Source of the DNA: Pseudomonas salomonii
Lineage (GTDB): Bacteria; Pseudomonadota; Gammaproteobacteria; Pseudomonadales; Pseudomonadaceae
Direction of reading: 5' to 3'
Assembly: GCF_900107155.1 (NCBI RefSeq)
Contig: NZ_FNOX01000004.1
Location: forward strand, 434,001-498,000
DNA length: 64,000 bases
The position numbers were made by a program, and so were the translations under genes. Shown piece by piece: positions 51,945 through 60,693 of this stretch. Position 1 is the stretch's first letter. Each line of letters starts with the position of its first letter. The notes under the pieces were generated by a model. The model was not told the DNA's origin. It ran no database searches and worked only from the letters and a program-made list of their open reading frames with translations.

Positions 51945-54670
51945 ACGTCGGTGGCCCTGGGCAGTTCCACGCAGAACCGTGCGCCGTGTTCGCCATTGCT
52001 GACGCTCAGGCGCCCGCCCATGTTCTCGACAATGCCGTAACTCACCGACAGGCCTAAGCCTGTGCCCACGCCAATCGGCTTGGTGGTAAAAAACGGCTCG
52101 AAGATGCGCTCCAGCAAGCGTGGGTCGATGCCGCCGCCGTTGTCTTCGACCCAGATGCGCACGTGGCGGCTGTCGTGTTCGGTGTGCAGGGCGATCCAGG
52201 GGCGCAGTTCGGGGTTCTTCTCGCGTTGGCTCAACAGCGCATCGCGGGCGTTGACCATCAGGTTGATCAGCACTTGCTCCAGCTGGTCGACGTAGCCTTT
52301 GACCTGCACCGGGATATCCGCCTGGGTCAGGCGCACTTCAACGCCTTTGCCTCGCAGGCCTTCACTGAGCAACGACAAGGTGCCCTCCAGTGCCTGCGCC
52401 GGGTCGAAAGGTTGCTGCTCGACCTCCGAACGGCGGCCGAACACGCGCATATGGTCGACCACCCGCGCCGCACGCTGCACCTGGGCGTCGATGCGCTGGA
52501 GCTTTTCGGTCAGATAATCGATCTGCACATCGCCAGTGCTCAGGCGCTTGAGCACATTGACGATGGCCATGCGCATCACGTTCAGCGGCTGGTTGATCTC
52601 ATGGGCCAGGCCGGTGGCCATTTCGCCGAGGGTGGCCATTTTTGCACTTTGCGTGAGTTGCTGCTGGGAGCGCCGCACTTCGGTGTTGTCGCGGCCCACG
52701 GCCTGCACTTCGACCAGGGCGCCGTGCTCATCGAAGACGCCTCGGTCCGACCACACCCACCAGGCATGTTCGCGGCCGGGCAATTGCAGGCTGATTTCCG
52801 CCGTGCTCACCGGGAACTCCGGCGTCAACTGCTGGATGCGTTGCACAAACGCTTCGCGCTGTTCGGTCGACAGCCATTCTCCCAGGTTCACCCCGCGCAA
52901 CTGCGCAGGCGGGCACTCCAGGTAATTGGCCAGCGGCGTGTTGCCGAAGGTCAGGGTCAGGTCCGGGCGATAGCGGCAGATCATCGCCGGGGAGTCTTCG
53001 ACGAGGATGCGGTAACGCTCCTCGCTGTCCTTGACCTGCTGGGCGGCCAGCGTCGCTTCGGTCACATCCAGCCACAGGCCGACGGCTTCGACCGGCACGC
53101 CCAGGTCGTCGCGCAGCAGCTTGGCTTCGTCGAGCAGCCAGTGGTAATCCCCGTGGGTGTCTTGCACGCGGTAACGGCTGCGCACGCTGCCTTCACGCAG
53201 CAGTTGGCGGGTGCGCTGGAAGTACAGGTCGCGGTCGTCCGGGTGTACCCATTGCACCAGGCTGTCATGGGTGCATTCGGCGAGGGTGCGACCGAGCAAG
53301 GGCAGCAGGCTGTGACTGAAAAACACCGGTTGCAGCGCGCCATTCATATAGCGCTGCACATAGATCACCGCCGGTGAGCTGGCGATCAGGTTGTCCAGGC
53401 GCGCGCGGGCGGCGTCGGCTTGCAGTTGCTGGTTCTGGATGTCGCTGATGTCGAGCATAAAGCCGACCCAGCGCCGCTGTTCACCGGCGCCCAGCACCTG
53501 GCCCTGCACGCGATACCAGGTCGGCGTGGCGCCGTCGCCACGGTTCAGGCGCACGCTGGCGAGCAAGGGTTTGCCGAGGGTTTGCAGGTCGCGCAGGCGG
53601 CTGTGCAGCTCCTGGCGGTCGGCCGGGTGGATGTGGTTCAGCCACGCCTCGAGGGGTTGCCGGGTCGGGCCGTCTTCCGGGTCGAGGTTGCGCATCAATT
53701 GGGCGGCAAGCTGGATTTCGTCGCTGGCGGGCAACAACTCAAACCAGCCCGTGCCCAACAGGCCTTGCAACGCTTCCTGGCGTTCGAGTTGTTGATGGTG
53801 ACGGTGTTCGCGCAGGCGGCTGAGCAAGGGCGCGGCGAGGGCGGCGGCGAGGTTCAGCCAGTCGCGGTCGTTGCTGTGTGGCTGGCCGCTGTAGGCGCCG
53901 CACAGCAGCCAGGCGGCGATACCTTGACCGTCGCGATAGGGCACGAGGAAGCCATCGGCATTGCCGAAAATGCTGTGCAAACGCGGGTGCTCGCCGCGCC
54001 CATAAGGGGCTTGCAGGCTCAGCGGCGTGGTGCCGTTGAGGCTGTCCAGGCAGGTGCCCAGGCGCTGGCCGGTGTGCCAGAACAGCGGCGCGTCATGATT
54101 GGCGTACTGGCTGTAAATCACCCAGCCCTGGTCTTCTTGATCGAGCAGGGCCAGGGCCACACAGGGAATACGCCAGCGTTGCGCCACACTGCACAACTGT
54201 TCGTTGAACACCTCGGGCAGGCGGCTGAGGCTGCACACGCGCAGTTGCTCACTGACGCGGCTGGTCAATTGGTGGTTCTGTTCGCGCTGCTCGGCCAATT
54301 GCCGGCTGCCGAGCAAGTCGCCAATGTCTACGGCGTGCAGCAGCCAGCCATTGTCATAGGGTTCAAGCGTGCCGCGGGTGTGCAGGATTTGCCCGGCGAT
54401 CCCGTGGAAATCCAGGTCGAGGCTGTGGCGCTGCCAGTCGGCGGGCACGCCTTCAACCGTCACGGCGCTATGGGTACTCAGCAGCGCTTGCAAGCGCGGC
54501 GAGTTAACCAGTGGCGGCAACTGTGGGCGCAGCGTGCCGTTGAGGTCGAGCACGCGGCCCTGGCTGTCCAGGTGCACGTGCAGCCCGGCAGACGGCGGCG
54601 CGGGCGGGTCGATGTCCAGCGCACCATTGCGACCGAGCAGGCGCCCGAACAACCTGTCCCCCGAGGTCAA
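51941..54670 (-). CDS. pprA: PprA sensor histidine kinase
   Basis: 909 residues, no membrane helix evident. The N-terminal region (1-280) includes a GAF-like part ('[20 protein letters not shown]'). Three PAS segments with PAC motifs follow (about 300-660). The HisKA box is '[20 protein letters not shown]', and the ATPase part has '[20 protein letters not shown]', '[17 protein letters not shown]' and '[18 protein letters not shown]'. It would phosphorylate PprB to switch on Flp/Tad pili and related surface functions. The reading frame begins with TTG overlapping the stop of the TadE-like gene (TTGA), an uncommon start. Confidence 0.88.
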   Translation of the reverse strand: MTSGDRLFGRLLGRNGALDIDPPAPPSAGLHVHLDSQGRVLDLNGTLRPQLPPLVNSPRLQALLSTHSAVTVEGVPADWQRHSLDLDFHGIAGQILHTRGTLEPYDNGWLLHAVDIGDLLGSRQLAEQREQNHQLTSRVSEQLRVCSLSRLPEVFNEQLCSVAQRWRIPCVALALLDQEDQGWVIYSQYANHDAPLFWHTGQRLGTCLDSLNGTTPLSLQAPYGRGEHPRLHSIFGNADGFLVPYRDGQGIAAWLLCGAYSGQPHSNDRDWLNLAAALAAPLLSRLREHRHHQQLERQEALQGLLGTGWFELLPASDEIQLAAQLMRNLDPEDGPTRQPLEAWLNHIHPADRQELHSRLRDLQTLGKPLLASVRLNRGDGATPTWYRVQGQVLGAGEQRRWVGFMLDISDIQNQQLQADAARARLDNLIASSPAVIYVQRYMNGALQPVFFSHSLLPLLGRTLAECTHDSLVQWVHPDDRDLYFQRTRQLLREGSVRSRYRVQDTHGDYHWLLDEAKLLRDDLGVPVEAVGLWLDVTEATLAAQQVKDSEERYRILVEDSPAMICRYRPDLTLTFGNTPLANYLECPPAQLRGVNLGEWLSTEQREAFVQRIQQLTPEFPVSTAEISLQLPGREHAWWVWSDRGVFDEHGALVEVQAVGRDNTEVRRSQQQLTQSAKMATLGEMATGLAHEINQPLNVMRMAIVNVLKRLSTGDVQIDYLTEKLQRIDAQVQRAARVVDHMRVFGRRSEVEQQPFDPAQALEGTLSLLSEGLRGKGVEVRLTQADIPVQVKGYVDQLEQVLINLMVNARDALLSQREKNPELRPWIALHTEHDSRHVRIWVEDNGGGIDPRLLERIFEPFFTTKPIGVGTGLGLSVSYGIVENMGGRLSVSNGEHGARFCVELPRATDV

Positions 54671-55107
54671 AACTGCAGGCTCGACTGGGCCTGCAATGTC
54701 GTCGGCAGTTGCGGCACGGTGCCGATGCCCGGCAGGACAATAAAGGGCAGCACCGCCTGGAGGTTGGCCGACGGGTAGTTGATCTGCACCAGCAACAGTC
54801 CACCGGTAAAGGTGGTGGTGACGTGTGCGGCTGCGTTGAATTTGTAGGCGTCAGGAATCCACCCCAGGCGGGTAGCCACCGCTGATTTGGCAGTGGCCTG
54901 TACGGCGGCGGGGTAGCCTTGCATATTCGGGTCCAGCCCTACGCTCAGGCGCACGGCTTCGGCGGTGGCCTGGTTGAACGACTGCAACAGCAGCAGCGGC
55001 AGGCTATAGCTGACCGTGCCGTAGAACACGGCAAAAAAAATCACGAACACGGCAATGAACTCGATGGCTGCCGTGCCTTTTTGCTTCTCGGGGAGGCTTG
55101 TTTTCAT
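54667..55107 (-). CDS. TadE/TadF-like pseudopilin
   Basis: About 146 residues. 'KQKGTAAIEFIAVFVIFFAV' is the TadE-type prepilin motif (G-T-A-A-I-E-F with Glu at +5), followed by 'LLLLQSFNQATAEAVRLSVG'. It should be processed by the FppA peptidase encoded next door and act in pilus assembly. It corresponds in position to P. aeruginosa PA4294. The ATG at 55107 is used; a GTG lies one codon upstream. It overlaps pprA by 4 bp and is divergent from fppA. Confidence 0.87.
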   Translation of the reverse strand: MKTSLPEKQKGTAAIEFIAVFVIFFAVFYGTVSYSLPLLLLQSFNQATAEAVRLSVGLDPNMQGYPAAVQATAKSAVATRLGWIPDAYKFNAAAHVTTTFTGGLLLVQINYPSANLQAVLPFIVLPGIGTVPQLPTTLQAQSSLQF

Positions 55108-55179
55108 CACCGCGTCTACCCTGACGGCTACTACTTGATATCAGCATAGAATCAATCGGCGAAAAGGGATGTTTTTTAC

Positions 55180-55653
55180 GTGATCCATAGCGCAGTGGTG
55201 CTGTTGTGGTTGGGGCTGTGTGCCGTGCAGGACGTTCGCCAGCGCTTGCTCGCCAATCGCCTGACGCTGGGCGCGGCCTTGCTGGCGCTGATCTACCTCG
55301 TGTGGACGGGCCACACCTGGCTGGGCGCTTCCGTCGGGCAGGGCCTGTGGGCGTTTTTTCTGGCGCTGCTGCTGACCTTGCCCGGTTACGCCCTGGGCCG
55401 CCTGGGCGCCGGTGATGTAAAGCTGCTCGCGGCCCTGGCGTTGGCCTCCAATGCCGATTACCTGCTGGGTTCATTTGTAGGGGCCGCCGTCGCCAATCTG
55501 CTGTGGCTTTTGGCAGCGCCAAAGCTTTGGCCGCTTATGAGTCAAGGGGTTAAAAACCATCTGGGTTATCTGGCACTTGATCCGTCAAGAAAACTGCCTT
55601 TTGCGCCGTTTTTGCTTGTGGGTTTTATAGTCGCGTGGTTTTGGATCCATTAA
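55180..55653 (+). CDS. fppA: Prepilin peptidase FppA
   Basis: 157 residues, GTG start. An A24A-type aspartyl prepilin peptidase without the methylase domain. The two catalytic aspartates are in 'LCAVQDVRQRLLANRLT' and 'LGRLGAGDVKLLAALAL' (GxGDxK). Several membrane helices surround them. It cleaves the Flp pilin and TadE-type pseudopilins. It precedes pprB by about 126 bp on the same strand. Confidence 0.92.
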   Translation: MIHSAVVLLWLGLCAVQDVRQRLLANRLTLGAALLALIYLVWTGHTWLGASVGQGLWAFFLALLLTLPGYALGRLGAGDVKLLAALALASNADYLLGSFVGAAVANLLWLLAAPKLWPLMSQGVKNHLGYLALDPSRKLPFAPFLLVGFIVAWFWIH

Positions 55654-55779
55654 TCGTTTGAGGGTATTAACGCTATGTACATAGTCGGAAAGTGCGTCTA
55701 CGTTTAATACGTGGCTGTACAGGAAAATTCGTGGTGAAGGATTAGTCAAACTTTTGGCTTGCAATGCATGGAGTAGCGC

Positions 55780-56562
55780 GTGAACAAGCTTACCTCTGCA
55801 GTAAAAGTGCTCGTGGTCGACGATCAGCCGCTGATCGTGGAAGAGCTCTGTGAATTTCTTGAAAGCAGCGGTTTCCGCTGTGTCCCGTGTGAATCCAGCC
55901 AGCAGGCCTTGAAGCGCTTTACCGAAGACGCCGAGATTGGCCTGGTGTTGTGCGATCTGCATATGCCGGACATGGACGGCATCGAGTTGGTCCAGGAGCT
56001 GCAGAAGGTTGCGGGCAAGCAGCGCGCCTTTGAGGCGATCATGTTGACCGGCCGCGCGGACAAGCAGGATGTGATCAAGGCGCTGCGCGCAGGCATCGCG
56101 GATTACTACCAGAAACCGATCAATCTCGATGAACTGCTCGAAGGCTTGCAGCGCCAGGAAGCAGCGTTGGAGGAGCGTAAGAAAGAGCTGCAACTGGGGC
56201 GCTTGAACCAGAAGCTGCAATTTCTTTCCGAGTCCATCAACGACCTGTACCAGGACCTCGACAAGGCACGCCGCAGCCCGCCAGGGCATGAGGGTGACGA
56301 GGTGCCTGCAGAGGAGGCCGGGACGCTGGAGATTCCGGCGATCTTCAACCAGCTGTCCCCACGTCAGCTGGATGTTGCGCGGCTGGTGGGCAAGGGGCAG
56401 ACCAACTACCAGATCGCCTGCGAGTTGGGGATTACCGAGAACACCGTGAAGCTGTATGTGTCCCAGGTGCTGCGCCTGACGCACATGCATAACCGCACGC
56501 AGTTGGCGCTGGCGTTGTCGCCCAGCAACTCGGCGATGCGTCAGCGAGTCACGGCCCACTGA
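55780..56562 (+). CDS. pprB: PprB response regulator
   Basis: 260 residues, GTG start with GGAG at 7 bp. The receiver domain (1-125) has acidic 'VVDDQPLIVEEL' and phospho-acceptor Asp59 in 'LVLCDLHMPDMDGIEL'. A coiled-coil-prone linker ('EAALEERKKELQLGRLNQKL') follows. A LuxR-type HTH near the C-terminus reads 'LSPRQLDVARLVGKGQTNYQ' and 'ELGITENTVKLYVSQVL'. In P. aeruginosa PprB activates the flp-tad-rcp operon. It is convergent with the tad operon. Confidence 0.93.
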   Translation: MNKLTSAVKVLVVDDQPLIVEELCEFLESSGFRCVPCESSQQALKRFTEDAEIGLVLCDLHMPDMDGIELVQELQKVAGKQRAFEAIMLTGRADKQDVIKALRAGIADYYQKPINLDELLEGLQRQEAALEERKKELQLGRLNQKLQFLSESINDLYQDLDKARRSPPGHEGDEVPAEEAGTLEIPAIFNQLSPRQLDVARLVGKGQTNYQIACELGITENTVKLYVSQVLRLTHMHNRTQLALALSPSNSAMRQRVTAH

Positions 56563-56563
56563 T

Positions 56564-56599
56564 CACCTGTGGGAGCGGGCAAGCCCGCTCCCACAGGTG
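56564..56599. terminator. Perfect palindrome between pprB and the tad operon end
   Basis: CACCTGTGGGAGCGGGC-AA-GCCCGCTCCCACAGGTG is a perfect 17-bp inverted repeat starting 2 bp past the pprB stop. It is a compact REP doublet and likely serves as a bidirectional terminator or mRNA-end stabiliser for convergent transcripts. Confidence 0.75.
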
Positions 56600-56629
56600 A
56601 CCGAGTTCGACTTCAGCGATGTGGTCCTA

Positions 56630-56899
56630 TCAATTACCGCTCTTTACCGTCCCGCCTGCCTTCTGATCGAAGTACTCCGGAATCGTGTGCTTGTAGCTTT
56701 CCAGCAAGCGTTGCGCCGCCAGGTCACGTTCGGCGGCGGAGGCTTTTTGCCGGGTGCTTGATGCGGCTTTCCCGCTGGACTGCAAGGTCAGCCAGCTTTC
56801 GGTCACCGCCTGCTGCGGCGATGACGGGCCGGGCTCAATGGCCATGACCGTGAGGGGCAACGCCAGCACGGCGAAGCTGGCGAGATAGGGCATTTTCAT
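56630..56899 (-). CDS. DUF3613 family protein at the end of the tad operon
   Basis: About 89 residues with a signal peptide (MPYLASFAVLALPLTVMA) and 'ERDLAAQRLLESYKHTIPEY', the block I recall for DUF3613. It corresponds to P. aeruginosa PA4298. The ATG at 56899 has GAGGAA at 6 bp and lies 2 bp past the tadD stop. Role in pilus assembly is presumed from the operon only. Confidence 0.82.
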   Translation of the reverse strand: MKMPYLASFAVLALPLTVMAIEPGPSSPQQAVTESWLTLQSSGKAASSTRQKASAAERDLAAQRLLESYKHTIPEYFDQKAGGTVKSGN

Positions 56900-56901
56900 G
56901 A

Positions 56902-57624
56902 TCAATTCCTCGGGGTGCTGGCGGCATCACTCACGGTCGCCACTGGGTCTTTGGCCTTGGCGACGGGAATGCTGGCGCCCTTGAGTTTCTCGGCGCGGGC
57001 CTGGGCGTCGGTGACTTGTTCGGGGCTCAGGTTCATTTGGCTGGCCACTTGTGCGGCCTGCTTCCAGTTGTCCTGATAGATCAGCAGGGTGACCAGGTTG
57101 ATCGCCGCCAGCGGGTCGCTCTGCTTGAGCTCCATGGCGGTCATGAATTCGAAGCGCGCGTCTTCCAGGCGCAGTTGGTCGAGATACACCACGCCCAGGT
57201 CATTGCGGATTTTTTCATCGGTCGGCGCCAGCCGCGCCGCACGTTGCAGGTGCGCCATGGCTTGGCTGTTGTCGCCCTTGGCCGAAGCCAATTGGCCCAG
57301 GCCGTGCTCGCCTTCGGCCGCCATGCAGGTGCCGATCAGGCTTTGATAAAGCCCCTGTGTCTCGGTGCGTCCGAGCAGGCGATACGCCTTGGCCTGGCGC
57401 AGGCGTACCTGGGGCAAGTTGGCCGGCAGGTTTTGCAGGTTGGCCAGGCTGGCGTGCAGCTTACCGTCGCCGGCCATTTCATCGGCCAGGTTCAGCGCCA
57501 GTTTCTGGTCAGACCCAGGTTTGGGGCAACTGCCGCCCGCTGTCAACGCCGCCCACGGCGTTTGGCCGTTGGTGGCGCAACCCCCGAGCAGCAACAGGCT
57601 CAAACCGGCAATCAAGGCTTTCAT
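56902..57624 (-). CDS. tadD: TadD lipoprotein with TPR repeats
   Basis: 240 residues. Lipoprotein signal 'ALIAGLSLLLLGGCATNG' (Cys16), then tetratricopeptide repeats with clear units around 'AYRLLGRTETQGLYQSLIG', 'AMAHLQRAARLAPTDEKIRN' and 'ARFEFMTAMELKQSDPLAAI'. In Tad systems it acts as the pilotin-like partner of the RcpA secretin. It begins 10 bp after tadC. Confidence 0.93.
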   Translation of the reverse strand: MKALIAGLSLLLLGGCATNGQTPWAALTAGGSCPKPGSDQKLALNLADEMAGDGKLHASLANLQNLPANLPQVRLRQAKAYRLLGRTETQGLYQSLIGTCMAAEGEHGLGQLASAKGDNSQAMAHLQRAARLAPTDEKIRNDLGVVYLDQLRLEDARFEFMTAMELKQSDPLAAINLVTLLIYQDNWKQAAQVASQMNLSPEQVTDAQARAEKLKGASIPVAKAKDPVATVSDAASTPRN

Positions 57625-57634
57625 CGGGCGGTCC

Positions 57635-58528
57635 TCATAAGTGACTCAAGGCCCGGGAGATGCCGATGAACGCCGGCCCCCCGAGCACGATCAGCAGGGC
57701 GGGAAACAGGAACACCATCATCACCACCGACATCTTTGCCGACATCTTCGACACGAATTCCTGAATGCGTGTGAGGCGGCGGTCGTCGAGCAATTGCTTG
57801 AGCGCCAGCAGCGATTTCATCGCGCCGCCGCCTTGCAGGACCAGTTGCTGGAGGATGGTGCAGGTGTCGGTGAATTCATCCACGGCCAGCATTCGCGCGG
57901 TCTTGCCCAGCTCTTCGCTCAGTTCCAGACCGGAGTCGACACGCGTCAGGATCAGGCGCAGTTCATAAGTCAGGTCCGGCAGCAGGCGCTGCGCTTCGAT
58001 GCTCAGCACGCGCAGCGCTTGTTCAACCGCCATGCCGGACTCGAAGAGGATGCGCAGCAGCGGAATGAAGGTCGAGACCTCACGGGAAATGCGCTGCTGA
58101 CGGGCCTTGGCGGCCCAGGCCAGGATGCGTTTGGGCAACAGGTAGCCGATACCCATACCGATTGCGGGCGCCAGCCACGGCGAGGCCGTGTGGGGAAACA
58201 GCAACTGCTGGCCCACCAGCACCACGCCCAGCGCCAACAACGGCGTGCCGACCTGCAGGGCGGCGAACATGGAGCGTTGGCTGGCCTGGCGCCAACCGAC
58301 GCGGCTGAGCAGCAGCTGGGTTTCGTTGTCCAGGCTGACCGAGCGTTGCGCGATAGGGCTGTTGCCCAATTGGCGCATCAACGTACTGAGCGTGCGTTCA
58401 CGCCCCATCTGGCCCTGCAAGCGCTGGGCGACCAGGCGCTGGCCGCGCCGGTGTTTGAGCAGGTTGGCCAGCACCAGCGCCAGGGCGGCCAGGAGCAATA
58501 CGGCGCTGATCAGCAGTGGGATAGCCAT
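57635..58528 (-). CDS. tadC: TadC inner membrane platform protein
   Basis: 297 residues of the T2SF (GspF-like) fold. Membrane helices lie at the N-terminus (LLISAVLLLAALALVLANLL), in the middle and at the C-terminus (MMVFLFPALLIVLGGPAFIG). The conserved segment 'FESGMAVEQALRVLSIEAQR' and 'LVLQGGGAMKSLLALKQL' identify TadC. With TadB it forms the platform driven by TadA. It starts 1 bp after the tadB stop. Confidence 0.94.
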   Translation of the reverse strand: MAIPLLISAVLLLAALALVLANLLKHRRGQRLVAQRLQGQMGRERTLSTLMRQLGNSPIAQRSVSLDNETQLLLSRVGWRQASQRSMFAALQVGTPLLALGVVLVGQQLLFPHTASPWLAPAIGMGIGYLLPKRILAWAAKARQQRISREVSTFIPLLRILFESGMAVEQALRVLSIEAQRLLPDLTYELRLILTRVDSGLELSEELGKTARMLAVDEFTDTCTILQQLVLQGGGAMKSLLALKQLLDDRRLTRIQEFVSKMSAKMSVVMMVFLFPALLIVLGGPAFIGISRALSHL

Positions 58529-58529
58529 C

Positions 58530-59417
58530 TCATACGCTCCGCAGCATGCGCCACAAGGCGAAACAGCCCAGCAACTGCATGCCGAGTGCCACGAACAACA
58601 GCATGCGCCCGGTGCCGTCGTTCCACATGGTCATCAGGTAAGCCGGGTTCACCGCCAGGAAGTAGCCGATCATCGAAATCGGCAGGGCGCCGAGCACGTA
58701 GGCGGTCACGCGGGTTTCGCCGGTCAGGGCGCGCAATTGGCGGGCGGCCTGCTCGCGCTCGCGGATCATCTTGATCAGGTTTTCCAGCAGTTCGCTGGCG
58801 TTGCCGCCATAGCGATGGTTGATCTTCAAGCCCAGCGCAAACAGACGAAACTCATCACGCTCGTAGAACTCGGCAAAGTCGTGGGTCGACTCCGGCAGGC
58901 TTACGCCCAACTGCACGTTGCGCTGGATGCGGCCCATGGCCTGTTTCAGCGGGTCTTCGGTGATCTCGATGCCGCCGAGCACCGAGTCGGCCAGGGTGCG
59001 CCCGGACTTGAGGCTGCGCACGGTGTGGTCGAGCAATTGCGGCAGCTGTTCGATCATGCGCTTGATGCGCCGTTGGTAGCGCCAGGCAATGTACAGGCGC
59101 AGCAGCAACGGCGGCAGCACCAGCATCACCAGCAGGCCGAGCCAGCCGGCCACCAGCAGCCCCAACGCCACGCCCAAGGCCCAGATCGCCAGCCACAGGC
59201 CCAGGCTGTCCGTGGGTTTGCCCAGGCCTGCGCGCAGGAACATCCGTTCCACGCCACTCCACTGGTTGGCTTGTTCGCCGGACTGCGGCTGGCCCTCGGC
59301 GAGCCGGCTCAGTACCCGCTCGGTCTGGGCACGGCGCAGGCCGTTCTGGAAGGAGCGGACCGACAGGCCGATCAGGATCAGGCAGATGAGTAGCAAAATG
59401 GCCCCGGTCATGGTCAT
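58530..59417 (-). CDS. tadB: TadB inner membrane platform protein
   Basis: About 295 residues, T2SF family. Helix 1 is 'GAILLLICLILIGLSVRSF'. 'QLPQLLDHTVRSLKSGRTLA' and 'FALGLKINHRYGGNASELLE' are TadB hallmarks, and the C-terminus ends in two helices. The ATG at 59417 is preceded by GAAAGGGAC; a second ATG two codons later is equally possible. It is the partner of TadC. The open frame extending up to 59510 would overlap tadA and is not used. Confidence 0.93.
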   Translation of the reverse strand: MTMTGAILLLICLILIGLSVRSFQNGLRRAQTERVLSRLAEGQPQSGEQANQWSGVERMFLRAGLGKPTDSLGLWLAIWALGVALGLLVAGWLGLLVMLVLPPLLLRLYIAWRYQRRIKRMIEQLPQLLDHTVRSLKSGRTLADSVLGGIEITEDPLKQAMGRIQRNVQLGVSLPESTHDFAEFYERDEFRLFALGLKINHRYGGNASELLENLIKMIREREQAARQLRALTGETRVTAYVLGALPISMIGYFLAVNPAYLMTMWNDGTGRMLLFVALGMQLLGCFALWRMLRSV

Positions 59418-59430
59418 GTCCCTTTCAAGG

Positions 59431-60693
59431 CTAAGCCGGTTCGCGGCGCAGTTTATCGCCGGCGGGGTTGACCGCTTCGCGCAAGAAACCGAAGCCGGTG
59501 CGCCGGTCATGGCGGAACAGGGTATTGGTCACGTACACGTCTTCGCGGATACCCACCACCTCAACCACTTCGCTGACGCAACGACGCCCGTCCGGCAAAC
59601 GGGTCAACTGGATCACCACATCGAGCGCCGCGCAGATCATTTGCCGCAGGGTTTTCTCCGCCACCACGCGGCCGGTCAAACCCACCAGGGTTTCCAGGCG
59701 CAGCAGCGCATCGGCGGCGTTGTTGGCGTGCACGGTACTCATGGAACCGTCGTGGCCGGTGTTCATGGCGGTGAGGACATCAAGCACTTCCACGCCACGG
59801 ATCTCGCCAAGGATGATGCGGTCAGGGCGCATCCGCAGGGCGTTGCGGATCAGGTCGCTGGCCTTGACCTCACCGTGGCCCTCGGCATTCGGCGGGCGGG
59901 TTTCCAGGCGCACCACGTGGGGGTGGCCCAGTTGCAGCTCGGCCACGTCTTCGATGGTGACCAGGCGTTCATGGGGGTTGATCAGTTGGCTGAGAATGTT
60001 CAGCAGCGTGGTTTTACCGGTGCCGGTACCGCCGCTGATCAGGATATTGCAGCGCTTGCCCACGGCTTCCTGGAAGAAGTCGAAAATGTTCTGGTCGATG
60101 GTCTGCATTGCCACCAGGTCGCTGCTTTTGAGCATGTCCTTGCGAAACTTACGAATCGACAGGCACGGCCCGTCCAGGGCAATCGGCGGGATGATCGCAT
60201 TGACCCGGCTGCCATCCGGCAGGCGCGCATCGACCATCGGCGACGACTCATCCAGGCGCCGCCCCAGCGGTGCGAGGATGCGTTGCATCACGCGTTCAAC
60301 GTGGTGCGAATCAATAAAGCGCAGGTCGCTTTGATGCAGCAAACCGTCACGTTCGATAAACACCCGATGCGGGCCGTTGACCAGGATTTCGGTGACGGAC
60401 GGGTCGCGCAGCAACACTTCCAGCGGGCCGAAACCGGTCAGCTCATCGACGATCTCTTCGGCCAGGCGTTCCATCTCATACCGGGAAATCGCCAGGTGCA
60501 TGCGGTTGATGTATTCGGCCACTTTGTCGATGACAAACTGCGCCAACAGCGGGCGTGAACCCTCCAGCAAATTTTTCCCCGACTCCTCGATGGCATCGAT
60601 GATGTAGCGATGCAGCACCAGCTTGAGCCCGTCGTGGTCAGTGTTGCCACCCAGGCTGCGGGCGGGGGCGCCGAAGAGTTTTTCACCGTTCAT
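59431..60693 (-). CDS. tadA: TadA secretion ATPase
   Basis: 420 residues, GspE/VirB11-family hexameric ATPase (CpaF type). Walker A is 'ILISGGTGTGKTTLLNILS', the Asp box is 'RLVTIEDVAELQLGHPHVVR', and Walker B is 'PDRIILGEIRGVEVLDVLTA', followed by the His box 'TGHDGSMSTVHAN'. The N-terminal 'GFGPLEVLLRDPSVTEILVN' is family-typical. It powers Flp pilus assembly. It overlaps tadZ by 4 bp. Confidence 0.97.
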   Translation of the reverse strand: MNGEKLFGAPARSLGGNTDHDGLKLVLHRYIIDAIEESGKNLLEGSRPLLAQFVIDKVAEYINRMHLAISRYEMERLAEEIVDELTGFGPLEVLLRDPSVTEILVNGPHRVFIERDGLLHQSDLRFIDSHHVERVMQRILAPLGRRLDESSPMVDARLPDGSRVNAIIPPIALDGPCLSIRKFRKDMLKSSDLVAMQTIDQNIFDFFQEAVGKRCNILISGGTGTGKTTLLNILSQLINPHERLVTIEDVAELQLGHPHVVRLETRPPNAEGHGEVKASDLIRNALRMRPDRIILGEIRGVEVLDVLTAMNTGHDGSMSTVHANNAADALLRLETLVGLTGRVVAEKTLRQMICAALDVVIQLTRLPDGRRCVSEVVEVVGIREDVYVTNTLFRHDRRTGFGFLREAVNPAGDKLRREPA

